Shown: piece by piece, positions 36,218-46,206 of the stretch | Numbering within the stretch: the stretch's first letter is position 1 | Layout of the letters: the number at the start of each line of letters is the position of its first letter | Assembly (NCBI RefSeq): GCF_900095025.1 | Contig: NZ_FMBK01000010.1 | Span: 1-64,000, forward strand | From: Acinetobacter albensis | GTDB taxonomy: Bacteria > Pseudomonadota > Gammaproteobacteria > Pseudomonadales > Moraxellaceae | Length of the DNA: 64,000 nucleotides | Direction: 5' to 3' | Notes under the pieces: model-generated | Databases searched by the model: none | Told to the model about the DNA's origin: nothing | Seen by the model: the letters and a program-made list of their open reading frames with translations, nothing else | Program-made: the position numbers and the translations under genes

Positions 36218-37297
36218 ATGACGCAAATTCTGCAAAAACGGGCTCCTGCATTAAACTTACGTGCAGGTCACCTTGCACGCCAACTGATTGAAAAAGAAGG
36301 ATTACAAGCCAGTTTTGTCGATATTATACCTGGTGCAGCTGGTGGCCCCAAAGGGATTGGCATTCAAGGTTTAGACCAAGCTATTTTTGGTGATTTTCTC
36401 CCTCAAGCACCACAACGCAGAACGCTTATTGGTTCATCAATTGGAAGCTGGCGTTTTGCCAGTATTTTGGCTTGGGGCGCACAAGAAGGCACCAAACGTC
36501 TTGCTGATTTATACACACATCTTTATTTTCATAAAAAAATGTCGCGAAACGACGTCGGTCATGTTTGTCGCGATATGTTAATTGAACTGATTCAAGGTAA
36601 AGAACAACAGCTTATTGAACACCCCGATTATCATTTGGCCATTATTTCGATTAAAGCGCAGCATATATTTCAAAGTGATCATTCTTTGCCACTGCTTGCC
36701 TCAGTGGCAGGTATTATAGGAAGTAATGCATGGGGGCGAAAACATAATCGTCTATTTATGCAACGTGTGATTAGTCAACCTGCATCGGCTCAACAGTTTA
36801 AAATAGAAGATGACTTTTTTACCCATTATCATGCTTTAAATGAAAAAAATATCACCCCTTGGCTCATGGCCTCAGCCTCTATTCCAGGCCTGATGTCCGC
36901 TATTCGTGATATTCCAGATGCACCTAAGGGGAGCTATCGCGATGGAGGCTTAATTGATTATCATCTTGATCTGCCCTTTAAAAGCCAAGGGATTGTATTG
37001 TATCCGCACTTTAGCGACACCATTACTCCAGGCTGGTTCGATAAAATGTTGAAAAAGCGTAAAGCTAATCCTGAAAATCAAGCAAGCACATTATTACTTT
37101 CACCATCGAAAGAGTATTTACAATCATTGCCGCTCGGGCGTTTACCCGATCGCAAAGACTTTAGCTTAAAAGGTTTAGACCAAAAACAACGTATTCAAAT
37201 GTGGAACCAGTGTGTGGCTGAAAGCCAACGTTTAGGCGATGAATTTTTAGAGCTGGTCGAAAAGCAAAATTTCCCTCAGTTTATAAACGCTTTATAA
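36218..37297 (+). CDS. Patatin-like phospholipase
   Basis: A 359-residue predicted lipid acyl hydrolase with a Ser-Asp dyad. The oxyanion loop is GAAGGPKGIG (near residues 30-40), the nucleophile elbow GSSIGSW (GxSxG, near 71-77) and the catalytic Asp lies in YRDGGLIDY (DGG, near 242). No signal peptide, so it probably acts in the cytoplasm or at the inner membrane. A weak ribosome site (GAAGATC) precedes the ATG. It is monocistronic, with the palindrome at 36124 upstream. Substrate unknown. Confidence 0.85.
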   Translation: MTQILQKRAPALNLRAGHLARQLIEKEGLQASFVDIIPGAAGGPKGIGIQGLDQAIFGDFLPQAPQRRTLIGSSIGSWRFASILAWGAQEGTKRLADLYTHLYFHKKMSRNDVGHVCRDMLIELIQGKEQQLIEHPDYHLAIISIKAQHIFQSDHSLPLLASVAGIIGSNAWGRKHNRLFMQRVISQPASAQQFKIEDDFFTHYHALNEKNITPWLMASASIPGLMSAIRDIPDAPKGSYRDGGLIDYHLDLPFKSQGIVLYPHFSDTITPGWFDKMLKKRKANPENQASTLLLSPSKEYLQSLPLGRLPDRKDFSLKGLDQKQRIQMWNQCVAESQRLGDEFLELVEKQNFPQFINAL

Positions 37298-37531
37298 ATG
37301 ACGTCAATGTACAGCTTTCTGGGTCTGATGAGAGCTGTACTCTAACGGTCGGTTTTACATCGGGCTGGATGCTAAAAATTGTGGTCGTACTATATCTGGG
37401 TAGTGGGTCAAGTCAGTTTGAAACGGATCAAATCGATATTTTTTTCTCAAAGCATCGCTTATCACGTACACTATGCAATGGCGATTTTCATTCGCTCTTT
37501 TTAATTTTGAATATATTTTGGTGAAATTCTG

Positions 37532-38314
37532 ATGAAAAATCTGCAATGGCTCGATGAAGTAAAATTTAACGAACAAGGTCTCATTCCTGCCATTGCACAA
37601 CATCATCAAACTGGTCGCGTCCTCATGGTCGCATGGATGAATCGTGAAGCTTTGACTTTAACTGCTGAAAAAAACCAAGCAGTTTATTTCTCACGCTCAC
37701 GCCAAAAATTGTGGCATAAAGGCGAAGAATCTGGGCATTTTCAAACTGTGCATGAAATCCGTTTGGACTGCGATGCCGACGTCATTGTATTACAAATTGA
37801 ACAACACGGTGGCATTGCCTGTCATACAGGTCGTGAATCGTGTTTTTATCGCAAATTGACAGCCAATGGCTGGGAAATCGTCGATGCACAATTAAAAGAT
37901 CCAGATCAAATTTATGCGAACAAGTCTAATAATCCACATACCCTTGCAATGAATGCCTCAACTGCGCAATCTGAACAGATAGAAATACTCGATTATTTGG
38001 GTCAAATGATGGCTGAGCGTAAAGCGGCCGATCCTGATTCATCCTACGTAGCAAAGCTTTATGAAAAAGGTTTAAATAAAATTTTAGAAAAAATCGGTGA
38101 AGAAAGTATCGAAACCATTATTGCCGCAAAAGATTTTAAATCTGAACCGCAAGAAGACAATAAAAATGATTTGATTTATGAAGTGGCAGATTTATGGTTC
38201 CACAGTATTGTGATGTTGGGTTATTTTGACCTTCAACCTCAAGTCATTTTAAATGAACTCGCGCGTCGCCAAGGCTTATCAGGTTTGGTTGAAAAAGCCA
38301 ACCGTCAACATTAA
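37532..38314 (+). CDS. hisI: Bifunctional histidine biosynthesis protein HisIE
   Basis: A 260-residue fusion. The N-terminal HisI (phosphoribosyl-AMP cyclohydrolase, about 1-125) has [26 protein letters not shown] and the zinc/metal ligands DCDAD and [14 protein letters not shown]. The C-terminal HisE (phosphoribosyl-ATP pyrophosphatase, about 148-255) has [15 protein letters not shown] and the metal-binding [14 protein letters not shown]. The two steps are consecutive in the pathway (HisE then HisI). The other his genes are not nearby. Confidence 0.95.
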   Translation: MKNLQWLDEVKFNEQGLIPAIAQHHQTGRVLMVAWMNREALTLTAEKNQAVYFSRSRQKLWHKGEESGHFQTVHEIRLDCDADVIVLQIEQHGGIACHTGRESCFYRKLTANGWEIVDAQLKDPDQIYANKSNNPHTLAMNASTAQSEQIEILDYLGQMMAERKAADPDSSYVAKLYEKGLNKILEKIGEESIETIIAAKDFKSEPQEDNKNDLIYEVADLWFHSIVMLGYFDLQPQVILNELARRQGLSGLVEKANRQH

Positions 38315-38318
38315 GCCG

Positions 38319-39830
38319 ATGACTGTGTCTGACTTCAAAAAACCCAGCGCTACTTATGAGCAAGCTATTGCCATAGACAATGCACGTTTGGGCAAATCCT
38401 TTAAAGTGATTGCCTATGCAGGTACAGGTAAAACCACCACTTTACAAATGATCAGTGATGCCATGCCCGAACGGCGTGGTATGTATCTGGCATTTAATAA
38501 AGCCATTGCCAGTGAAGCGCAAAGTAAATTTCATCGTGGGGTTGATTGCCGTACTTTTCACTCCTTGGCATTTCGTAGTGTGCCGCGTGGTGTGACCGAC
38601 AAATTACGCCTGCCTCGTTTAAGCCCCAGTTTTATTGCCAAAGAATATCGACTTAACCCAATTACTTTGCGCCGTATGATGGGCGGACGTTACGAAAAAT
38701 ACGTGATGATGCCGAGCCGCTTAGCAAGCTTAGTCTCTAATGCAGTGAGTTATTTTTGTTCGACCAGTTCGCAATATCCTGCACCACGTCATCTCCAAGC
38801 ACCCAGTTGGTTGCACCCCGACGATATTGAAGAATTGCAAAAACATCTGTATCCCGCTGTGGAAAAGCGTTGGTTAGAATCGATTAATACCAATCATCAA
38901 GCGGGCATTGGTCACGATATTTATCTGAAACTTTGGGCTTTGTCCGAACCCAACATTCCCACCGATTATGTGCTGTTTGATGAAGCACAAGATGCCGACC
39001 CACTCATGCTCGGGATTTTACTGCGTCAAAAAAATACCCAAGTGATTTACGTCGGTGATGCCCATCAGCAAATTTATGCATGGCGCGGTGCAGTCAATGC
39101 TATGCAACAACTGCCTTTACCCGAGTCTCGTTTAACCACCTCGTTTCGTTTTGGTGAGGAAATCGCCTTAAATGCCAATGCCATTTTGGGTGCTTTAAGT
39201 GAAACTGTACCCCTCTTGGGTAATCCACAGCTCAATTCAAAAGTAGTTAATAAACCACATATTAAACAACGCGATGCTATTTTGTGTCGTACCAATGCGC
39301 GCGCCATGGAATTGTTACTGGCAGGTTTAGTGCATGGTGACAAAGTTAGCTTACAAGCCGACCATGTTAAATTGAATCGTTTTGTTGATGCGGCCAGTAT
39401 GCTAAAACAAGGACGGCGCGTTACCGATGTACCTGAATTGGCTTGGTTTAACTCTTGGCATGATGTACATGAATACTGTGAAACCAATGATGGCAGTGAC
39501 ATTAAACCCTTAGTGAAACTGGTAGATGATCACGGTACAGATCCGTTAAAACGTGCACTAGCCAAAATTAGTCCAATTGAGCATGCCGATTATATTATTT
39601 CGACCGCGCACAAAGCCAAAGGTCTGGAATGGAATCGTGTGCATATCGAAGATGACTATCAATTTAAGGTCAATGAAAAAGACCATAAAATTAGTGATGA
39701 AGAGTTAAGACTACTTTATGTGGCCTGTACCCGCGCCAAAGTCAGTTTGAATATTTACCATATTTACGATTTGATACAACAACTCAAAAAGCAAATGCCT
39801 GTTTCATTGCGTAAAGCGGTAGGAGAATAA
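38319..39830 (+). CDS. UvrD/FBH1-like SF1 DNA helicase
   Basis: A 503-residue stand-alone superfamily 1A helicase. Motif I AYAGTGKTTTL (about 29-39), Ia MYLAFNKAIASEA, II LFDEAQDADPL, III YVGDAHQQIYAWRGA, IV SFRFG, V TAHKAKGLEWNRVHI and VI LLYVACTRAK are all present. The pattern resembles F-box helicase 1 (FBH1) more than UvrD or Rep, and lacks the 2B insertions of a full UvrD (about 720). The ATG at 38319 is five bases after the hisIE stop; another in-frame ATG at 38253 lies inside hisIE. No good ribosome site is seen for either. Function probably in recombination or repair. Confidence 0.85.
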   Translation: MTVSDFKKPSATYEQAIAIDNARLGKSFKVIAYAGTGKTTTLQMISDAMPERRGMYLAFNKAIASEAQSKFHRGVDCRTFHSLAFRSVPRGVTDKLRLPRLSPSFIAKEYRLNPITLRRMMGGRYEKYVMMPSRLASLVSNAVSYFCSTSSQYPAPRHLQAPSWLHPDDIEELQKHLYPAVEKRWLESINTNHQAGIGHDIYLKLWALSEPNIPTDYVLFDEAQDADPLMLGILLRQKNTQVIYVGDAHQQIYAWRGAVNAMQQLPLPESRLTTSFRFGEEIALNANAILGALSETVPLLGNPQLNSKVVNKPHIKQRDAILCRTNARAMELLLAGLVHGDKVSLQADHVKLNRFVDAASMLKQGRRVTDVPELAWFNSWHDVHEYCETNDGSDIKPLVKLVDDHGTDPLKRALAKISPIEHADYIISTAHKAKGLEWNRVHIEDDYQFKVNEKDHKISDEELRLLYVACTRAKVSLNIYHIYDLIQQLKKQMPVSLRKAVGE

Positions 39831-40386
39831 GGTGAGCCAATCGCGTTTATACTGAACATAGATATCTTCAGTTCAACGCTGCCCGCCTTTCACCCCAATA
39901 ACTTTATCTTACTTTTCAAGCTCAAAACTTCTGCCCTGAGAAAGTCTGCGTTTAACTCGAAATTTGATTCAACAATTGATTGAAACAATAAGAGAGTATT
40001 TTTTCGCCCACAATCAGAGTTTGAAAAAAAATTGCATGCATAATTCATGTATAAAATTCAATTTCTAATAACTTTAATGAATAATTTTCAGCCATTAATT
40101 ACTTCGCCGCATGAAAATCTTAGATGGATGTATAATTATATGGCTCGACGAAAAAAGATTTGATGTTGTTTTACTCATGCAATAAGATCATGTATATTTG
40201 AAGTTTGATAGTAAAATCCGATTCTACTATGACTTTCTACAAGCTGCGCAACACAGCTTGTTATTGCTTATTTTTCACTACATTTGGCTTTCAAGAATGA
40301 ACTTTTTTGGACTGCTCTTTGCATTCCTATAATCCTTGAAAGATAACATTCACCCTTTTAGGTTTTAAAAGACCTAATTCACGACA
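39831..40386. other. Intergenic region upstream of the Mrp operon
   Basis: About 560 bases with no supported gene, very AT-rich after 39960. A stem ACAAGCTG/CAGCTTGT (40239-40261) followed by a T-rich stretch looks like a weak terminator or leader hairpin. A perfect -10 box lies at 40328. The long leader suggests regulated expression of the antiporter, but I cannot name the signal. Confidence 0.5.
40304..40333 (+). promoter_or_regulatory. Likely sigma-70 promoter of the Mrp operon
   Basis: TATAAT at 40328-40333 matches the -10 consensus exactly; the -35 region (about 40304-40311, TTTTTTGG) is weak. Expected transcription start is near 40340, leaving about 45 bases of leader before the ATG. 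Confidence 0.4.
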
Positions 40387-43227
40387 ATGGATATGAATGT
40401 GCTACCGATTATTATCTTGTTACCGTTAGTACTTGGCACAACCCTTGTCTCGTGGCTGAATCGATTTTCACGCGGGGTAACGGCTTTAGGCGCAATTGCA
40501 GTCAGTTTAAGTAGTTTTATTTTGCTACTGACTCAAGCAAAAGCGGTCTTTAATGGTGCCAGTATCACTCAAAGCTGGGCATGGTTACCACAACTTGGTA
40601 TTCACTTAAGTTTTCGCCTTGATGCTTTGGGTTTAATGTTTTGTTTACTGATTAGCGGTATCGGTACGCTCATTTATATTTATGCTTATTATTATTTAAG
40701 TCCCAAAAACTCTCTCAGTAAACTCTATCTGCTTTTAATGCTATTTATGGCAGCAATGCTGGGTATATCTTTATCGAATAATTTGATTTTATTGCTTATT
40801 TTTTGGGAATTGACCAGTATTTCATCTTTTCTGCTGGTTGGTTATTGGAGCAATTACGAAGCTGCACAACGTGGCTCACGCATGGCACTTACCATCACGG
40901 GTATGGGAGGGCTGTCGATGCTGGGTGGTTTCATTTTATTGGGTCAAATTACAGGCACCTATGAAATAGACCAGATTCTGGGGATGCGCACACAAATTCA
41001 AAATCACTCTCTCTTTGTGCCCACTTTATTGATGATTTTAATCGGTGCATTTACCAAAAGTGCCCAGTTTCCTTTCCATTTTTGGTTACCCAATGCCATG
41101 GCAGCACCGACACCCGTGTCGGCTTATCTACACTCTGCCACCATGGTGAAAGCGGGCATTTTCTTGCTGGCACGTTTTGCGCCTATTTTTGTTGGTGCGG
41201 CGCTTTATCACAACATCGTGACTTTTGTTGGCTTATTTACCCTGTGCATGGCCGCTTTTTTTGCAATCTTTAAAGAAGATTTAAAAGGTCTATTGGCCTA
41301 TTCGACCATCAGTCATTTGGGTCTCATTGTCTGCTTATTGGGGATCGGTTCACCTCTTGCGATTGCAGCAGCCATTTTCCATATTATCAACCATGCAACG
41401 TTTAAAGCTGCCTTATTCATGCTGGCTGGAATTATTGATCATGAAACGGGAACACGCGATTTACGCAAATTAAACGGTATTTGGCAACTGCTTCCATTTA
41501 CTGCCACGCTCACCATGATCACCGCAGCATCGATGGCTGGCATTCCCTTGACCAATGGTTTTTTATCCAAGGAAATGTTCTTTACGGAACTGGTCGCCAA
41601 CCTGTCTGGACCTATACTGATTTTTTCTATTATCGTCGCCACCTTGGCTGGCGTTTTTGCAGTCGCGTATTCAGTACGTTTGGTACATGGGGTATTTTTC
41701 GATGGTCCACTTGGTCCACAGGTTCCCAATCAAAACGCGCATGAACCACCTTTAGGTATGCGTGCGCCAGCAATTTTGCTGTCTATTTTATGTATTTTAG
41801 TCGGTCTAGCACCTGCCCTTCTGGTTGAAAAAATTGTAAATTCAACCACACGTGCCAGTACCCAGATAGCTGAATTTGAAGGCACACATTTAGCCATTTG
41901 GCATGGGTTTAATCTACCTTTACTCATGAGTATGATTGCGCTTTTGGGCGGTATTATTTTCTATTTTGCTCTGGCGAAAGGGGGTAAAATCCGTGAGATT
42001 GACCTTGATCCTCTGCTAGGCAAGTTACAGGGTCGAATCTTATTTGACTTATTTTTAAAGCATTTATTACTCAAATCACGTCAATTAAAACGTAAAACTG
42101 AAAATGGGTCATTACAAACTTATTTAACGTGGATTGTTTTGTTTAGTGCGGCCTTACTGGCTATGCCACTGATGAATCAAGGACTCACCACGGGCACACG
42201 CGAATTGACACATGCACCCGCGATTGCGATTGTTCTTTGGTTATTATTATTCAGTGCCTGCTGGATGATGTTGTGGTTTCACCATGAGCGAATTAAAGCC
42301 GTTTTGATTAGTGGTGCAGTGGGTCTGGTGGTGACCATTGTATTTGTCACCCTTTCTGCGCCTGATCTTGCGCTCACTCAAATTACCGTAGATGTCGTTA
42401 CGACGGTTTTATTGTTGATGAGCTTATCGCTTTTACCCCAACTTACCCCATATGAATCCAGTATTTCACGTCGTTGGCGCGATGCCCTGATCGCCATTGG
42501 TGGTGGTCTGGGAATTGGCTGGATTGCATGGCTCATTTTAACGCGTGATCATAATTCCATTTCATGGTTTTTCTTACAACAATCAATTCCATTGGGCGGC
42601 GGTACCAATGTCGTTAATGTTATTTTGGTCGACTTCCGTGGTTTCGATACTTTTGGTGAAATTACAGTACTTGGCATAGCTGCGATTGGTACTTTATGTC
42701 TGATGGATGGCATGCGTGCGCATGGCACCACCATGACCCAAGGGTTAACTTATCGTTTCAACCCTTCCCCATTGATGTTCCGTATTACAGCCTCGTGGGT
42801 ACTGCCTTTGGCACTTGTGGTTAGTCTTTACATTTTTCTACGTGGGCATAACTTGCCAGGTGGAGGATTTATTGCAGGCTTAATTACGTCATTGGCGTTG
42901 CTAATTCAATATATTGCATTGGGTCAAGATCAAGCTGAACACATGCTAAAGGCTAAATCGGGGCGCTTATATGAAGTTTGGATTGGTATTGGTCTTTTAA
43001 TTGCTGGACTTACAGGTCTTGGTGCTTGGTTATGGGGACGACCATTTCTGACCAGTGCCCATTTTTATCTCTCAGCGCCCGTATTAGGTGAAATGCATTT
43101 GGCTTCGGCTGCCCTGTTTGATGTGGGGGTATATGTCACTGTCGTTGGTGCAAGCATGCTGATGATTTCAGTTTTAGGCGACTCACGCCACTCCAGCATG
43201 GCTGGTCCAGTACGCAAAGGAGAATAG
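40387..43227 (+). CDS. mrpA: Mrp-type Na+(K+)/H+ antiporter, fused subunits A and B
   Basis: A 946-residue membrane protein. Residues 1 to about 500 are a NuoL/ND5-like proton channel (PFHFWLPNAMAAPTPVSAYLHSATMVKAG is diagnostic: the core PTPVSAYLHSATMVKAG). After the MrpA C-terminal region (about 600-780), an MrpB domain begins near 796 (FLRGHNLPGGGFIAGL). Many species encode A and B separately; fused forms occur in PhaAB-type group 2 systems. It exchanges external protons for cytoplasmic Na+ or K+ and is first in mrpA(B)CDEFG. A weak ribosome site precedes the ATG; another in-frame ATG is six bases in. Confidence 0.92.
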   Translation: MDMNVLPIIILLPLVLGTTLVSWLNRFSRGVTALGAIAVSLSSFILLLTQAKAVFNGASITQSWAWLPQLGIHLSFRLDALGLMFCLLISGIGTLIYIYAYYYLSPKNSLSKLYLLLMLFMAAMLGISLSNNLILLLIFWELTSISSFLLVGYWSNYEAAQRGSRMALTITGMGGLSMLGGFILLGQITGTYEIDQILGMRTQIQNHSLFVPTLLMILIGAFTKSAQFPFHFWLPNAMAAPTPVSAYLHSATMVKAGIFLLARFAPIFVGAALYHNIVTFVGLFTLCMAAFFAIFKEDLKGLLAYSTISHLGLIVCLLGIGSPLAIAAAIFHIINHATFKAALFMLAGIIDHETGTRDLRKLNGIWQLLPFTATLTMITAASMAGIPLTNGFLSKEMFFTELVANLSGPILIFSIIVATLAGVFAVAYSVRLVHGVFFDGPLGPQVPNQNAHEPPLGMRAPAILLSILCILVGLAPALLVEKIVNSTTRASTQIAEFEGTHLAIWHGFNLPLLMSMIALLGGIIFYFALAKGGKIREIDLDPLLGKLQGRILFDLFLKHLLLKSRQLKRKTENGSLQTYLTWIVLFSAALLAMPLMNQGLTTGTRELTHAPAIAIVLWLLLFSACWMMLWFHHERIKAVLISGAVGLVVTIVFVTLSAPDLALTQITVDVVTTVLLLMSLSLLPQLTPYESSISRRWRDALIAIGGGLGIGWIAWLILTRDHNSISWFFLQQSIPLGGGTNVVNVILVDFRGFDTFGEITVLGIAAIGTLCLMDGMRAHGTTMTQGLTYRFNPSPLMFRITASWVLPLALVVSLYIFLRGHNLPGGGFIAGLITSLALLIQYIALGQDQAEHMLKAKSGRLYEVWIGIGLLIAGLTGLGAWLWGRPFLTSAHFYLSAPVLGEMHLASAALFDVGVYVTVVGASMLMISVLGDSRHSSMAGPVRKGE

Positions 43228-43228
43228 A

Positions 43229-43594
43229 ATGATCAGTCTAGAATTTTTACTTGCCTCTGCGATTGGACTCCTGACTGCCACTGGAATTTATTTAATTTTA
43301 CGTGCCCGTACTTTTCCCGTGGTCTTGGGTTTGGCCATGATTGGTTATGCCGTAAATTTATTTTTGTTTGCTATGGGACGACTTCAAATAGATGCACCTG
43401 CTGTTTTGACCGAAACCACCAAAGTGACCGATCCTCTACCTCAAGCCTTAGTTTTGACTGCGATTGTCATTGGCTTTGCCACCACTGCTTTTATTGTGCA
43501 ACTGGCTTTACGCAGTCGTTATGAAACGGGAAATGATCATGTCGACTCCAAAGAAGATATTGTGCCAATTGACCCGCGTGAGGATGAGCCTTAA
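43229..43594 (+). CDS. mrpC: Mrp antiporter subunit C
   Basis: A 121-residue NuoK-like subunit with three membrane helices (about 4-24, 29-47 and 70-92). The family core VLGLAMIGYAVNLFLFAMG and DPLPQALVLTAIVIGFATTAF (shown as DPLPQALVLTAIVIGFA) is clear. It begins one base after mrpA stops, with AAGGAG before the ATG, and its stop shares a base with the mrpD start. Confidence 0.93.
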   Translation: MISLEFLLASAIGLLTATGIYLILRARTFPVVLGLAMIGYAVNLFLFAMGRLQIDAPAVLTETTKVTDPLPQALVLTAIVIGFATTAFIVQLALRSRYETGNDHVDSKEDIVPIDPREDEP

Positions 43595-45402
43595 TGAATA
43601 ATATCCTCGAATTTTGGGCGCAACATACTCCAATCTTTAGTATTTTAATTCCCGCTGTTACCGCATTTTTATTGCTGTTATTGGGCAATCCTGGTTCAGG
43701 TGCTTTGGCGCAAGATTGGCGTCAGCCTTGGCGTCGCGGAATTAGCTATGTGTCCTCACTCCTCGGTTTAAGCACCGCCATTATTTATTTAATATTTGCC
43801 AGTAGCGGTCAAATCAGTACCTATAATTTAGGGGAATGGACAGCACCTTTTGGTATTGTGTTGGTTCTAGACCAGCTTTCGGCTCTCATGCTTGTGCTCA
43901 CTTATGCCTTGGCTACGCCAATATTATGGTTTGCAAGCCGTGACTGGGATGCGCGCGGACGTTACTTCCATGCTATGTTTCATTTTCTATTGATGGGTTT
44001 GTGTGGCGCATTTCTGACTGGCGACTTATTTAATCTATTTGTTTTCTTTGAAATTTTATTAATGGCCTCCTATGTTTTACTTTTACATGGTCAAGGTAAG
44101 GCGCGTTTTCAACTCGGAATTCATTATGTCACCATTAACTTGGTGGCCTCTGCCCTATTTCTCATTGGGCTGGGAATTATTTATGGCAGTGTCGGTAGTC
44201 TAAATATGGTCGACGTTGCTCGTCTAATGCCGATGTTAGAAGCCGATCAGCACAAACTTGCTGTTGCAGGTGGACTGCTACTGTTTGTGGTTTTTGCCAT
44301 TAAAGCTGCCCTATTACCCGTCGGTTTTTGGCTGCCTAAAACATATGCAGTGGCCACCACCCCGATTGCTGCCATTTTTACCATTATGACCAAAGTCGGT
44401 ATTTATGCCATTTTACGTATTAATGGAACTGTTTTTGATGATGAGCTCAGTCATAATATTCTGGCTAGCTGGTTGCTACCGTTAGGTTTAATTACGTCAG
44501 TTTATGGTGTTATTGGGGCCATCGGGTCTGAACGATTACGTCGTTTTGTCGGCTTTATGATGCTGTCCTCAGTCGGTACACTCATTATTGCGATCTCTTT
44601 GTTTAATACTTTGGCATGGGCAGCAGCACTTTACTATTTAGTCCACAGCACTCTGATTGCAGCAGCCTTTTATTTACTGTGCGGCTGGATTACCTCACAA
44701 CGCGGTAGTTTCAAAGATCATTTCAATGTTGCACCTCAAATGAAGCAGCAAAAACTGGTCTCTTTAATCTTCTTTATGATTGCCTTAATGATGGCGGGCT
44801 TACCACCTTTTAGTGGATTTTTAGGCAAAGTCTTTATCTTGCAAGCCACCGCACATTCACCTTACCAACTTATCATTATTGTGGTGTTACTAGTGGTAAG
44901 CTTACTCAGTATTATTGCCTTTACCCGAATTGGCTTTATCCTTTTTTGGCGCGCCACCAAACCTGAGGAACGTCCAGAATCGGCTGAGTTCAAGGCATAT
45001 CAAGCCCTACCCGAGCAAGCACCTGCACGCAATGATAAAACCATCTATTTGTTGTTATTCGCTTTAGTACTGTTTATGGTATTTGCTAGCCCGATTCAAC
45101 AGTATATGTTTAAAACAGCAGCACAAATCCAAAATAACACCCTGTATGAAACCGCAATTTTAAAACACGATCATCTCCAGCAAATCATCAGTGTACAACC
45201 CTATGATCCTGAGAATTTACCTGAAACAAAATATGGCGGTGAGACACTCGATCCAAATGCAAATTTAATTCCTTACCTCATTCCTCAAAAAACTTTTGAG
45301 GGCGGACATATTTCTGAATATAAAATGCGTCAAATTGAGGAACAGCACATCCAAGAACCCCAGGTTTTAGATGATGCCCAACTTAAACCGATGGAGCCTT
45401 AA
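43594..45402 (+). CDS. mrpD: Mrp antiporter subunit D with a long C-terminal tail
   Basis: A 602-residue NuoN/NuoM-like antiporter subunit. The membrane part (1 to about 500) has the conserved proton-path segments VFFEILLMASYVLLLHG and FAIKAALLPVGFWLPKTYA. MrpD is usually near 490-500 residues, and the final ~90 here form a hydrophilic, Gln/Glu/Pro-rich tail. It overlaps mrpC by one base and is followed by mrpE two bases later. Confidence 0.92.
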   Translation: MNNILEFWAQHTPIFSILIPAVTAFLLLLLGNPGSGALAQDWRQPWRRGISYVSSLLGLSTAIIYLIFASSGQISTYNLGEWTAPFGIVLVLDQLSALMLVLTYALATPILWFASRDWDARGRYFHAMFHFLLMGLCGAFLTGDLFNLFVFFEILLMASYVLLLHGQGKARFQLGIHYVTINLVASALFLIGLGIIYGSVGSLNMVDVARLMPMLEADQHKLAVAGGLLLFVVFAIKAALLPVGFWLPKTYAVATTPIAAIFTIMTKVGIYAILRINGTVFDDELSHNILASWLLPLGLITSVYGVIGAIGSERLRRFVGFMMLSSVGTLIIAISLFNTLAWAAALYYLVHSTLIAAAFYLLCGWITSQRGSFKDHFNVAPQMKQQKLVSLIFFMIALMMAGLPPFSGFLGKVFILQATAHSPYQLIIIVVLLVVSLLSIIAFTRIGFILFWRATKPEERPESAEFKAYQALPEQAPARNDKTIYLLLFALVLFMVFASPIQQYMFKTAAQIQNNTLYETAILKHDHLQQIISVQPYDPENLPETKYGGETLDPNANLIPYLIPQKTFEGGHISEYKMRQIEEQHIQEPQVLDDAQLKPMEP

Positions 45403-45404
45403 CC

Positions 45405-45926
45405 ATGCAGAAACGAGTGTTTTGGGAAAACTGGTTACCGCATCCATTTGTTTCGGTGATTGTCACTTTAAGTTGGGTCATGTTGGCACATAATCTTGAG
45501 GCAACCACCTTATTTATGGCGGTATTACTTGGAATTTTTATTCCTCGATTAATTCAACCATTTATTGCGCGTACACCTGATATTCAATGGATCTTGGCCT
45601 TCAAACTATTTTTTGTTGTGCTCTGGGATATTATTATTTGTAATATTAAAGTCGCTCAACTGGTGCTTGGTCCTACCCGTAAACTTCATCCTAAATGGTT
45701 TCGTGTGCCTTTAGAGACTGAACATGAACAGGTAAATGTACTTCTCGCATTAATTATTACCACCACACCAGGCACAGTGACTGCGGGAATTGACCAAGAT
45801 CGCGGTGATATTCTGGTCCATGCCTTAAGTTCAGATGACACAGAGATCGATATTCAAGACATTAAAAATCGTTATGAAAAACCATTGATGACGATTTTTA
45901 ATGTAGAAAGAGGAGATGATACATGA
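45405..45926 (+). CDS. mrpE: Mrp antiporter subunit E
   Basis: A 173-residue subunit with two or three N-terminal membrane helices (about 15-40 and 62-80) and a cytoplasmic alpha/beta domain with the family segment LALIITTTPGTVTAGID and DILVHALSSDD. It starts two bases after mrpD and overlaps mrpF by four bases (ATGA). Confidence 0.92.
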   Translation: MQKRVFWENWLPHPFVSVIVTLSWVMLAHNLEATTLFMAVLLGIFIPRLIQPFIARTPDIQWILAFKLFFVVLWDIIICNIKVAQLVLGPTRKLHPKWFRVPLETEHEQVNVLLALIITTTPGTVTAGIDQDRGDILVHALSSDDTEIDIQDIKNRYEKPLMTIFNVERGDDT

Positions 45927-46198
45927 GCATTTTGCCTTATGCGCTCGGTCTATGTCTGGTCGCAATTACCCTCTCAATGTTTTTATGTTTAATTCGCTTG
46001 GTGATGGGACCATCGATTGTTGATCGTCTCTTGGCTTTAGACACACTTTTTCTGAATGCCACCTGTCTCATTATTATTTTAGGAATCTACTGGGCAAGTA
46101 CTTCATTGTTTGAAGGTGCTTTATTGGTTGCAATGCTCGGCTTTGTTTCTACCGCTGCGCTTGCTCGCTACTTTACCACTGGCCATGTGGTCGATTAG
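45923..46198 (+). CDS. mrpF: Mrp antiporter subunit F
   Basis: A 91-residue subunit with three membrane helices. The family motif LIRLVMGPSIVDRLLALD is at about residues 21-38, with the conserved Asp-Arg pair. It has an AGGAG ribosome site nine bases before the ATG. It overlaps mrpE and is followed by mrpG. Confidence 0.92.
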   Translation: MSILPYALGLCLVAITLSMFLCLIRLVMGPSIVDRLLALDTLFLNATCLIIILGIYWASTSLFEGALLVAMLGFVSTAALARYFTTGHVVD

Positions 46199-46206
46199 GA
46201 GTGAAC

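Noticed and set aside
37309-37340. Inverted repeat GTACAGCT / AGCTGTAC between the patatin gene and hisIE
   Set aside because: Eight base pairs with a 16-base loop and no T-run. Could be a weak terminator of the patatin gene, but too poor to call.
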